Assembly (NCBI GenBank): GCA_045615345.1
Contig: JAZLER010000016.1
Coordinates: forward strand, 1 to 64,000
Reading direction: 5' to 3'
Source of the DNA: Fumia sp045615345
GTDB lineage: Bacteria; Bacillota; Clostridia; Oscillospirales; Ruminococcaceae
Length of the DNA: 64,000 nt
Below the pieces are notes generated by a model. The model made no database searches. It was not told where the DNA came from and saw only the letters and a program-made list of their open reading frames with translations. How positions within the stretch are numbered: position 1 is the first letter of the stretch; every line of letters begins with the position of its first letter. A program made the translations under genes and the position numbers. Of the stretch, positions 49,793 to 57,878 are shown piece by piece.

Positions 49793-52178
49793 TGTCAATT
49801 TCCTCCGCGTATCTTACTGTTTCCATGGCATCTTTTGCATATTTGTCCGCACCGATTTCATTTGCATACTCTTTTGTAAGTACTGCACCACCGACAACTA
49901 CTTTACAAAAAGGTGCTTTTTCTCTTAAAAGTTTAATTGTTTCTTCCATCGCAGGTACTGTGGTCGTCATAAGTGCCGACAGTCCCACCAATGGTGATTT
50001 CGTTTCGAGCACTTTTTCCGTTATCGTTTCAGGAGCTACATCCTTGCCTAAATCTATAACATCAAAGCCATAGTTTTGCAAAAGAAGTTTTACGATATTC
50101 TTTCCGATATCGTGAATATCACCCTTGACAGTTGCAATAACAACAGTAATCCTTTCAGATGCTTTTTCTTTCGGCATACTGCATTTTATCTGCTCGAAAG
50201 CAAATTTCGCAGCCTCGGCACTCATTAAAAGCTGTGGGAGAAAAACCTTGTTCTGTTCAAAACCAACACCCACCTCGTTAAGGGCAGGAATAATTTCATT
50301 CTGCACGATATCAAGTGGATTTACCGTTTCAAGAAGTTTCTTTGTAAGCTCGGAAGCTTTATCCTTAAGCCCTTTAATGATAGCTTTCTGCAGCTCCGAT
50401 TTGAAATCTTTCAAAGTGAAGTTTTCAGTGTTTATAGCAGTCACTGTTTCCGAAATGCTTTCTGCAAAATTTATATAGTTTTCGCAGTTTTCATCCATTC
50501 CGTTTAACGCCTTATAAGCATAAAAACTCTTCATCATATCGGCAGAATAAGGGTTCATAATCGCCGCAGAAAGTCCCTGATTTAACGCCATTGTAAAGAA
50601 GTTACTGTTTATAATCTCGCGCTTGGGAAGTCCAAAAGACACATTTGAAACACCGAGTGATGTGTGACAATTAAGTTCTTCTCTTATAATCTTAACGGCT
50701 TTCAGGGTTTCCTTTGCGGAATTTTTATCAGCGCTTATTGTAAGCGCCAACGGGTCAAAAATAATATCCTTTTTATCAATACCGAATTCTTTTGCCTTTG
50801 CTAAAATCTTCTTTGCGATTTCAACTCTGCCTTCGGCAGTTTCGGGGATACCATTTTCATCAAGGGTGAGCGCCACTATAACTCCACCATATTTTTTAGC
50901 AAGGGGGAAAACAGCATTCATACTTTCTTCCTTGCCGTTTACGGAGTTTATCATAGCCTTTCCGTTATAGTAACGCAAAGCTTTTTCCATCGCCACTATA
51001 TCGGAAGTATCAATCTGCAACGGCAAATCAATAATCGCCTGAAGCTCCGTAACAGCAGTTTTCAGCATACTTACTTCGTCAATTTCGGGAAGTCCCACAT
51101 TGACATCTAAAATATCGACACCCTTTTCCTGCTGAGAGATGCCTTCGTTTAAGATATAATCGATATCGTTTTCCTTTAAAGCTTGCTTAAAGCGTTTCTT
51201 ACCCGTGGGGTTTATCCTCTCACCGATAAGAATGGGAGCATCTTTAAAATCAACGGCTCTCGTATAAGAAGAAACCATTGTTATATCTTTCTTTGTCACG
51301 GGCAAAGGCTTTATATCCTTTGTCTTTTCTACCGTCTTTTTGATATATTCGGGAGTTGTACCACAGCAACCACCAACAATCAGAACACCTTCGCTGACTA
51401 AAGTTTTCACCTCATCGGAAAATTCCTCAGCCGATACATCGTAAACCGTTTCGCCGTTTACAACTTTCGGAAGTCCTGCGTTGGGTTTTAAAATAACGGG
51501 GACAGTCGCATATTTAAGATACTCGCGTGTTACAAAGCTTAAATCTTTCGGTCCGAGTGAACAGTTAAGACCTATTGCATCAGCACCCATACCCTCTAAA
51601 AGTGCCACCATACTTTTCGGTGAAGCACCCGTCATAAGGGTGTTTTCCTCGTTATATGCATTTGACACAAAAACAGGGAGTGAAGTATTTTCCTTTACAG
51701 CGAGTAGTGCCGCTTTTGTTTCGTAACTGTCGTTCATTGTCTGGATAAAGATGATTTCAGCACCATATTTTTCAGCAAGGCGTACTGTTTTTGCAAAAAC
51801 AGAAACTGCTTCCTCAAACTGAAAATCGCCGTATGGAGCAAGCATTCTGCCTAAAGGTCCTATATCTAAAGCCACCCATTTTCTTTGAGTGCCGATACTT
51901 TCATCTCTTGCTTTTTTGACATTCTCCATTGCGGCTTTGATGATATTTTCGAGTTCTTCATCCGAAAACTTCAAGGAGTTTGCACCGAAAGTGTTGGCAC
52001 TTACAACATTACTTCCTGCATCATAATAATCCCTGTGAATTTTCACAAGCACCTCGGGATGGGTTATATTCCATCTTTCGGGAAGCTCACCGGGAGTAAG
52101 CCCTGCTTTTTGAAGCAAGGTTCCCGTACCACCGTCAAGATATAAAATATTGTTTTTGATGTAATCTAAAACGTTCAT
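49785..52178 (-). CDS. metH: Cobalamin-dependent methionine synthase, core subunit without reactivation domain
   Basis: A 797-residue protein. ATG 52178 follows AGGAGAG. Domain order: homocysteine-binding (1-290; zinc Cys in GLNCSLG and VGGCCGTT), pterin-binding (310-570; NPTGKKRFKQAL), cap helices and the cobalamin domain (670-797) with GDIHDIGKNIV. The C-terminal SAM-binding reactivation domain of classical MetH is absent and is encoded by the preceding gene, as in several Clostridia. It transfers the methyl group of methyl-THF to homocysteine. Confidence 0.93.
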   Translation of the reverse strand: MNVLDYIKNNILYLDGGTGTLLQKAGLTPGELPERWNITHPEVLVKIHRDYYDAGSNVVSANTFGANSLKFSDEELENIIKAAMENVKKARDESIGTQRKWVALDIGPLGRMLAPYGDFQFEEAVSVFAKTVRLAEKYGAEIIFIQTMNDSYETKAALLAVKENTSLPVFVSNAYNEENTLMTGASPKSMVALLEGMGADAIGLNCSLGPKDLSFVTREYLKYATVPVILKPNAGLPKVVNGETVYDVSAEEFSDEVKTLVSEGVLIVGGCCGTTPEYIKKTVEKTKDIKPLPVTKKDITMVSSYTRAVDFKDAPILIGERINPTGKKRFKQALKENDIDYILNEGISQQEKGVDILDVNVGLPEIDEVSMLKTAVTELQAIIDLPLQIDTSDIVAMEKALRYYNGKAMINSVNGKEESMNAVFPLAKKYGGVIVALTLDENGIPETAEGRVEIAKKILAKAKEFGIDKKDIIFDPLALTISADKNSAKETLKAVKIIREELNCHTSLGVSNVSFGLPKREIINSNFFTMALNQGLSAAIMNPYSADMMKSFYAYKALNGMDENCENYINFAESISETVTAINTENFTLKDFKSELQKAIIKGLKDKASELTKKLLETVNPLDIVQNEIIPALNEVGVGFEQNKVFLPQLLMSAEAAKFAFEQIKCSMPKEKASERITVVIATVKGDIHDIGKNIVKLLLQNYGFDVIDLGKDVAPETITEKVLETKSPLVGLSALMTTTVPAMEETIKLLREKAPFCKVVVGGAVLTKEYANEIGADKYAKDAMETVRYAEEIDNV

Positions 52179-52783
52179 TGTTCTCTCCTGAATAAACAAT
52201 TTTTATTTTCGCAGATTTCACAGCCCTGTTTTTCGTCACATTCTTTGTTGGTAATACCCACAATCGCCGTTACCGATTTTGAGGGTGACATAAGAAGGCT
52301 TTCGTTTAATGTAAGTCCTATTTTCTTCGGACAATCAAGCACTTTGAAAATCTCTTTTTGAAACTCAAGGGGCAAATCTCCGTACCCGGGGCTGAAACGA
52401 GGCTTTGTAAAGTGATTTACTTTACAGCAAAATTCATCACACACTCTCTCAATTTCTGCAGTTCCGATAGCTTCAAAAAGCACTGCCTTAGCAGGTGACA
52501 CCTTTGAATACTTTAAAAGCAATCTGTCGTACTGAGCACCCAAAGTTGCCGCAAAGATAATCACCTTTTTGCACCCATTGAGGTTTTTTAAAAGGTTTTC
52601 TGACCAAACCTTTCCGAAAGGAAACTCAATACAGTCTGTCAGCTTAACCTCAAATTCATTGTAGCAAAGCTTCGGCTTTATAAAGCTTTCTGCTTCCTTG
52701 ATGCATTCGTCCAAAAGCGCCATAATTTCCTCGGTTGACTCTTTAACCCCTGCATATCTTAAAACTTCATTTTTATTAATCAT
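52175..52783 (-). CDS. Methionine synthase reactivation-domain protein
   Basis: A 202-residue protein resembling the detached activation domain of MetH: EFPFGKVWSENLLKNL, AATLGAQYDRLL and RFSPGYGDLPL (matching the RxSxGYP SAM-binding motif). A C-terminal cluster of five Cys (CDEKQGCEICENKNC) is additional and could bind a metal. Its ATG overlaps metF by 4 bases and its end overlaps metH by 4 bases. It likely reactivates oxidised cobalamin on MetH with SAM and an electron donor. Confidence 0.85.
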   Translation of the reverse strand: MINKNEVLRYAGVKESTEEIMALLDECIKEAESFIKPKLCYNEFEVKLTDCIEFPFGKVWSENLLKNLNGCKKVIIFAATLGAQYDRLLLKYSKVSPAKAVLFEAIGTAEIERVCDEFCCKVNHFTKPRFSPGYGDLPLEFQKEIFKVLDCPKKIGLTLNESLLMSPSKSVTAIVGITNKECDEKQGCEICENKNCLFRREQ

Positions 52784-53655
52784 ACCAAAATACTCGAAAG
52801 ATTTTCTAAAATCTTTTCTGCAACATCGGGTTTGTTCATAGAATAAACGTGGACATTTTTTATACCGTTTGCAAAAAGGTCGATAATCTGGTCTGTGGCA
52901 TAAATAATACCTGCCTGCTTCATAGCATCGGGAGAAGAACCAAACTTATCAACAAGGCTTTTAAAACGCTGAGGCATAAACGAGCCCGAAAGTTTCACTG
53001 CCCTTTCCACCTGATTTGCATTTGTAATAGGCATAACACCTGGGATAACGGGAACCACTATCCCCTCTTCCCTTATCTTGTAAAGGAAATTATATAAAAG
53101 GTTATTATCAAAAAACATCTGGGTTGTTAAAAACGAAACCCCTGCCTCAACCTTTTCTTTCAAATGCTTTATATCCTCTTTCTGGTCACGGCTTTCAGGA
53201 TGAATTTCAGGATAGCACGCAGCCCCGATACAGAAATTTTTGTCAATGCTCTTTATGTCCCTTATAAGGTCAATGGCATAACGATAATCCCATTTACTGC
53301 GGTCAGTTTCCATAAGCTCGGGGGTTAAATCGCCACGGAGAGCCATAATGTTCTCAATACCTGCTTCTTTGATTTCACCGATTTTATTTTTAACTGTTTC
53401 CTTGCTTGAAGAAACGCAGGTCAAGTGTGCTAAAGTCGGCACACCATAGGATTTCTTTATGTTCTTTGCAATCTCGAGGGTGTATTTGCTCGTACCCCCG
53501 CCTGCACCATAAGTAACACTCATAAAGGAGGGTTTAAGCTTTGCGATTTCCTCGGTTGCGTGTTTTACACTTTCAAAATTACTGTCGGTTTTGGGAGGAA
53601 AAACCTCAAATGAAAGGGATAATTTATCCGCTTTAAAAATCTCAGTCAGTTTCAT
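52780..53655 (-). CDS. metF: Methylenetetrahydrofolate reductase
   Basis: A 291-residue flavoprotein of the MetF family. SLSFEVFPPKTD near the start, SVTYGAGGG, AHLTCVSSSKE, NIMALRGDLTPE and FLTTQMFFDN are all family blocks. It makes methyl-THF for MetH, which is encoded two genes downstream. The start overlaps the uracil-DNA glycosylase gene by 14 bases. Confidence 0.93.
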   Translation of the reverse strand: MKLTEIFKADKLSLSFEVFPPKTDSNFESVKHATEEIAKLKPSFMSVTYGAGGGTSKYTLEIAKNIKKSYGVPTLAHLTCVSSSKETVKNKIGEIKEAGIENIMALRGDLTPELMETDRSKWDYRYAIDLIRDIKSIDKNFCIGAACYPEIHPESRDQKEDIKHLKEKVEAGVSFLTTQMFFDNNLLYNFLYKIREEGIVVPVIPGVMPITNANQVERAVKLSGSFMPQRFKSLVDKFGSSPDAMKQAGIIYATDQIIDLFANGIKNVHVYSMNKPDVAEKILENLSSILV

Positions 53656-54208
53656 TTTTTATCTCCTCAAATTTACTCTTTATCTTCTTTAAGTCCTCAT
53701 ATGCATTGCGCTTTTTGGAAGGGTCACGCAAAAGTGCAGAGGGGTGATATGTAGCAATCATATGATACCCTTTTCTTTCAAACCATATGCCATGCTCTTT
53801 TGTTATTCTGAATTCGGGGTTTATAAGGGTCTGTGCCGCAATACGCCCTAAACACACGATAATTTTCGGCTTTATAAGCAAGGTCTGATATCTTAAAAAT
53901 GGCATACACGCCTGCTTTTCATCTTCTTCGGGGTCACGGTTATATGGTGGACGGCATTTTACAATGTTACCAATATACACATCATCAAGGGTAAGGTCAA
54001 TAGCTTTTAGCATTTTGTCAAGAAGCTGTCCTGCGGCCCCAACAAAAGGTAAACCCTGAATATCCTCCTGTTCACCGGGGCCCTCGCCGACAAACAAAAT
54101 ATCGGCGTTTTTGTTTCCTTTTCCGATAACCACGTTCTTACGCGTTGAGTAAAGTTTACATCTTTTACAGCCAAGACAGGCATTTTCGAGTGTTTCCCAC
54201 GAACGCAA
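53642..54208 (-). CDS. Uracil-DNA glycosylase, family 4 (iron-sulfur type)
   Basis: A 188-residue protein starting at TTG 54208 after AGGAGATG. It has the four Cys of the 4Fe-4S cluster (CLGCKRC, then VKCRPP and VCLG), the uracil-binding block GEGPGEQED and the closing ATYHPSALLRD. It removes uracil from DNA. It is first in the chain with metF/metH, an unusual but not unique position. The TTG start and another overlapping frame make the exact N-terminus slightly uncertain. Confidence 0.88.
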   Translation of the reverse strand: MRSWETLENACLGCKRCKLYSTRKNVVIGKGNKNADILFVGEGPGEQEDIQGLPFVGAAGQLLDKMLKAIDLTLDDVYIGNIVKCRPPYNRDPEEDEKQACMPFLRYQTLLIKPKIIVCLGRIAAQTLINPEFRITKEHGIWFERKGYHMIATYHPSALLRDPSKKRNAYEDLKKIKSKFEEIKNETD

Positions 54209-54297
54209 GTTATCATCTCCTCACAAAACTATTCTAATTTACATTTTACTCCTTTTTTCTCAGCATTTCAACAGTTATTTAAAAAAACCGTGTAGCT

Positions 54298-54512
54298 TTG
54301 CGTGTTGTCACCAGTCAACACGCATCGAGATAAATTCCTTTCGGAATTTTCGATATACAACAAGTTGTTCGATATGTGCATTCGCACTTGATATGTTTGC
54401 TATGCAAACAAGAATTTATCTCATATTGAATTACTTTTAATGATATCCATCATAAAAAGTAATATATCGAGTTTGAATATAATGAAAACATATAGAGTCA
54501 ACAAAGTTGACA
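54298..54512. repeat. Multi-hairpin repeat element with TCGATAT spacers (copy 2)
   Basis: This gene-free stretch holds a closing stem GAGATAAATTC / GAATTTATCTC and inside it AATTC-CTTTCG-GAATT, ACAAC-AA-GTTGT, GTGC-ATTC-GCAC and GTTTGC-TAT-GCAAAC, separated by TTCGATAT or TTGATAT. Outside lie GCGTGTTG/CAACACGC, ATTACTTTT/AAAAGTAAT and GTCAAC/GTTGAC. Same architecture as the element at 39.4-39.7 kb but different sequence. Confidence 0.75.
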
Positions 54513-54518
54513 TATAGA

Positions 54519-54554
54519 AAATAGCAAGAGTGAAAACTTTCACTCTTGCTATTT
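54519..54554. terminator. Bidirectional terminator
   Basis: AAATAGCAAGAGTGAAA and TTTCACTCTTGCTATTT form a perfect 17-base-pair stem. It ends the GH42/deformylase transcript on the minus strand. Confidence 0.88.
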
Positions 54555-54563
54555 AAAATTATT

Positions 54564-54977
54564 CTAAATCAAAATTCCATCACAATGGTCTATTTCGTGC
54601 TGGATAATCTGTGCCGTAAAACCCGTAAAAGTTTTCACACGGGTTTTAAAATCAGGGGTTTGCCAGCTTACCTTTATAGTTTTATACCTCTTGCATTTCC
54701 GAGGACCACCAAGGAGCGAAAGGCAACATTCCTCGGTGTCATACGGGTCTGACTTTTTGATAATCTCAGGGTTAAACATAACGGTATATTCCCCATCGTT
54801 GTCAAAAGCGATTATCCGTTTTAATACACCAATCATATTCGCAGCCATACCCACACAGGTATCCTTGTGCGCCATTAAAGTATTAAGCAAATCTTCAGCA
54901 ACCAAGTAATCTTCTTTCGTTGCCGTTTCCGATTTTTTACCCAAAAACATCGGGTCGTGCATAAGTTCCTTAACCAT
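54564..54977 (-). CDS. Peptide-deformylase-like protein, divergent
   Basis: A 137-residue protein of the Def family. Motif 1 is GMAANMIG (usual GLAATQIG), motif 2 is EECCLS (usual EGCLS; metal Cys kept) and motif 3 is QHEIDH (HExxH, with Glu128 and two His). The catalytic Gln of motif 1 is replaced by Met. This subgroup is common as a second copy in Clostridia. It overlaps GH42 by 8 bases, so its role may not be the housekeeping removal of N-formyl groups. Confidence 0.85.
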   Translation of the reverse strand: MVKELMHDPMFLGKKSETATKEDYLVAEDLLNTLMAHKDTCVGMAANMIGVLKRIIAFDNDGEYTVMFNPEIIKKSDPYDTEECCLSLLGGPRKCKRYKTIKVSWQTPDFKTRVKTFTGFTAQIIQHEIDHCDGILI

Positions 54978-56958
54978 TTTTTCGCAACACCTTTATTCCA
55001 AAACCTTCAAGTGAAATTTTGTCTTTGTAAATTTCGTCTGTTTCGACATCCTTAAATTCGCCTTTAAGGGAAACTTCCGCGGGGTTTTCAAGGTAGTTCT
55101 CAACAAAGATAAAATCTTCCCTTGTATGTAAAGTAACACCTTTTGGCAAATCATAAGAAGTAATATTATGCTCTTTTATGAGGCTTTCGTAAAAGTCATT
55201 TAAAAGTTCACCTGTGTCCCTGCAACCGATATAGTAGGCTTTACCATTTTTATAGTTATTTTTAAGTACTGCTGGAGTGCCTTTATAAAAATCTCTTCCG
55301 TAAACGCCAAGAGTTTGTGCCGTAGTGGGAGTGATAAGCTCACACAAATCAACCACTTCGTAAGCTTTGTTGTTCATCACAACAGAGTTACGGTCAACAT
55401 CGTAAAGTGCATCAATTTCATCGGCAGTAAGTCCGAAAACATCCTTTAATTCGTTGCCGGGGAAACCACCAAGATAACACAAGTCACTACCGTTCACATA
55501 GCCAGTGGCGTAAGTTCCAACAACAGTGCCTCCGTTTGCAACATACTCTTCAACCTTTTTGATTTCTTCCTCGGTCATAAGATAAAGCATCGGCAAAACC
55601 AATACTTTGTATTTACTCAAGTCCTGATTAAGCCCGATAACATCGACATTCACACCGCGTTTCCAGAACTCTTTATAGTGGTTTATGCAGGTGCGTTTGT
55701 ACTTCTTGTCGATGTTGCTCATACCGTTTGCAACATCAATAGCCCAGCGGTTTTTAAACTCATAAACCACTGCCACTTCGGACTCGGTTTTTGTACCGAC
55801 AACACCTTTAAGCTTTTCGAGTGCGATACCGACATCGGTTACATCGCGAAATACCCTTGTGTCATCTCTGCCGTTATGGTCGACAACGGCACCGTGGAAT
55901 TTTTCCTCGCCACCTCTGCCCTTGCGCCACTGGAAATAGAGCACACTGTCACTGCCGTGAGCGACCGCCTGCAAAGATGAAAGCTTGTGCATATTCGGGC
56001 GCTTAAGCTTGTTTATGGGAAGCCAGTTTGTGTTGCTCGGTGTACTTTCCATAAGGTAGAAAGGCTGCATCTTAAGACACCTGTGCAAATCGTGTGCAAA
56101 GGCGATTGAGTAAGCTTCCAAATCGTTTCCTCTGTCACTGTGCCAGCTGGGGTAAGAGTCCCAGGAAATCACATCGACAAAGTCCTTCATATAGTGGTAA
56201 TTAAGTCGCTGATACGGGCCCATAAAGTTTGCAGTGACAGGGACATCGGGAGTAACCGCCTTGACAGCAGAAATTTCCTCTTTCATAAACTTGGTTGTCT
56301 GGTAGGTTACAAACTCTTTCCAGTCAAGGAAAAGCCCCGGCATAACGCCGTCACCCTCGCCCAAATCAAAAGGCGAATGAATCTGCTCAAAATCGGTAAC
56401 AGTGTGACTCCAAAAGCCTGACCACCACGCGTGGTTAAGCTTACTTAAATCGTTATTATATTTCTTTCTCAAATAATCCCTGAAAGCTTTCTGACAAAGC
56501 TCACAATGGCATTCCCCGCCAAGCTCGTTTGAGATATGCCACATAATGATTTTGTCCTTATAACGCTCGGCTAAAAGGGTGTTTATCTTTTTAACCTTTT
56601 CCCTGTAGACAGGGGAAGTATAGCAATGGTTATGGCGCCTTTGATAATACATTCGCTGTCCGTTTTTCATAACCCTTAAAACCTCGGGGTACTTCTCGGA
56701 AAGCCAGCGTGGTCTTGCACCACTGGGAGTTGCCAGAATAATATCGATACCATTCTCTCTTAAATCATCAATGATTTTATCAAGGTATTCAAAGTTATAT
56801 TTACCTTCCTCAGGTTCTAAAAACGCCCAGGAGAAAATGCCAAGTGTCATGGTATTGCAATGGGATTTTTTCATCATACGGATATCTTCTTTTAAAATTT
56901 CAGGGTAACTAAGCCACTGCTCGGGGTTATAGTCCCCACCATGAAGCATATTCTGCAT
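54970..56958 (-). CDS. GH42 beta-galactosidase
   Basis: A 662-residue cytoplasmic enzyme. HGGDYNPEQW at the N-terminus is the GH42 signature. Acid/base is Glu145 in HISNELGG and the nucleophile Glu304 in YLMESTPSN. Cys residues in ECHCELC fit the zinc site. The middle flavodoxin-like trimerisation domain (390-580) and the C-terminal beta domain follow. GH42 hydrolyses beta-galactosides, often from plant arabinogalactan or galactan. It follows its AraC gene by 4 bases. Confidence 0.93.
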   Translation of the reverse strand: MQNMLHGGDYNPEQWLSYPEILKEDIRMMKKSHCNTMTLGIFSWAFLEPEEGKYNFEYLDKIIDDLRENGIDIILATPSGARPRWLSEKYPEVLRVMKNGQRMYYQRRHNHCYTSPVYREKVKKINTLLAERYKDKIIMWHISNELGGECHCELCQKAFRDYLRKKYNNDLSKLNHAWWSGFWSHTVTDFEQIHSPFDLGEGDGVMPGLFLDWKEFVTYQTTKFMKEEISAVKAVTPDVPVTANFMGPYQRLNYHYMKDFVDVISWDSYPSWHSDRGNDLEAYSIAFAHDLHRCLKMQPFYLMESTPSNTNWLPINKLKRPNMHKLSSLQAVAHGSDSVLYFQWRKGRGGEEKFHGAVVDHNGRDDTRVFRDVTDVGIALEKLKGVVGTKTESEVAVVYEFKNRWAIDVANGMSNIDKKYKRTCINHYKEFWKRGVNVDVIGLNQDLSKYKVLVLPMLYLMTEEEIKKVEEYVANGGTVVGTYATGYVNGSDLCYLGGFPGNELKDVFGLTADEIDALYDVDRNSVVMNNKAYEVVDLCELITPTTAQTLGVYGRDFYKGTPAVLKNNYKNGKAYYIGCRDTGELLNDFYESLIKEHNITSYDLPKGVTLHTREDFIFVENYLENPAEVSLKGEFKDVETDEIYKDKISLEGFGIKVLRKNG

Positions 56959-56962
56959 ATTT

Positions 56963-57736
56963 TTATTCTCCTTTTATATAATTTTTGGGCGATACACCCG
57001 TCAATTTCTTAAAAACATTTGAAAAATAGTAAACATTTTCAAATCCGCACATCACAGCCACCTCTGAAACAGTAAATTTACTCGTCTGCAACAATTCCTT
57101 TGCACGATTGACCCTCAGTAAAGTTATGTATTTCACAGGCGGATAACCATATTTTGAAATAAAAAGCTTTTTAAAATACGAGTAAGATAGTCCCGAAAGC
57201 TTTAAAAGTTTATCGTAATCAAAATCCTTTTTGAAATAGTTTTCGGCTATGTATTCCTCCACTCCCGAAAGTCGGTTAGTTTTAGGACGGTACTCACTCT
57301 GGTTACGATAAACAAGCTCTAAAATACTGTAAAAATACTGCATCGACTTATAGTAGTACCCATCGCGTTTTCCAACCCAGGTTTTATGGATTTTCTCATA
57401 AAGATTTTTAAAGTTCTCATTATCGTGGGAAATTTTCACAGCCTCTTCGGGAAGGGGATAGTTACTGTAAAAATAGATATTAAAAAGTGCAAAATCCTCT
57501 TTTACATCCACTGTATATTCATTGTTGTCAAGACCTTTTGGTAAAAAAAGCATATCCCCTGCCGTCATATGGATAACCTTTCCGTTAAAGCTGATTTTTG
57601 TATCTCCTTTTATGTAATACATCAGCTCATAAGTCGGCAGACAACCGGGGTATTTAAACTGTTTCTGGGATTTCGTTTCATAGTAAACCACATTACTTAT
57701 TACTGAAATACCGAGCTCTTCACCTAATAACAGCAT
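56963..57736 (-). CDS. AraC-family regulator of the GH42 unit
   Basis: A 257-residue protein; ATG 57736 follows GGGGGAAG, and the longer frame upstream has no ribosome site. Cupin sensor (YELMYYIKGDTKISF; MLFLPKGLDNN) and two helix-turn-helix units ending FTVSEVAVMCGFENVYYFSNVFKKLTG and SPKNYIKG. It is cotranscribed with GH42 and divergent from the mannan/mannose module at 57879, so it may regulate both. Confidence 0.88.
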   Translation of the reverse strand: MLLLGEELGISVISNVVYYETKSQKQFKYPGCLPTYELMYYIKGDTKISFNGKVIHMTAGDMLFLPKGLDNNEYTVDVKEDFALFNIYFYSNYPLPEEAVKISHDNENFKNLYEKIHKTWVGKRDGYYYKSMQYFYSILELVYRNQSEYRPKTNRLSGVEEYIAENYFKKDFDYDKLLKLSGLSYSYFKKLFISKYGYPPVKYITLLRVNRAKELLQTSKFTVSEVAVMCGFENVYYFSNVFKKLTGVSPKNYIKGE

Positions 57737-57827
57737 AAATCTTCCCCCTTTTTTTAGCATTGTAACACAATACAAAAAATTATTCAATATAAAAAGCTGA
57801 AAATTATAAAAAAAGTCATTTTGTTTA

Positions 57828-57856
57828 TTTACAATCAAAAGCCCTGTTGCTAAAAT
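57828..57856 (+). promoter_or_regulatory. Promoter of the mannan/mannose module
   Basis: TTTACA, 17 bases and TAAAAT. The bases TTTACAATCAAAA recur exactly at the promoter at 61324. Confidence 0.65.
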
Positions 57857-57878
57857 GTAGAAAAAGGAGGTTTATTTT

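Noticed and set aside
54209..54300. SAM (S-box) riboswitch or T-box before the metF/metH chain
   Set aside because: I looked for the conserved S-box core and a terminator/anti-terminator pair upstream of the first gene and found none.
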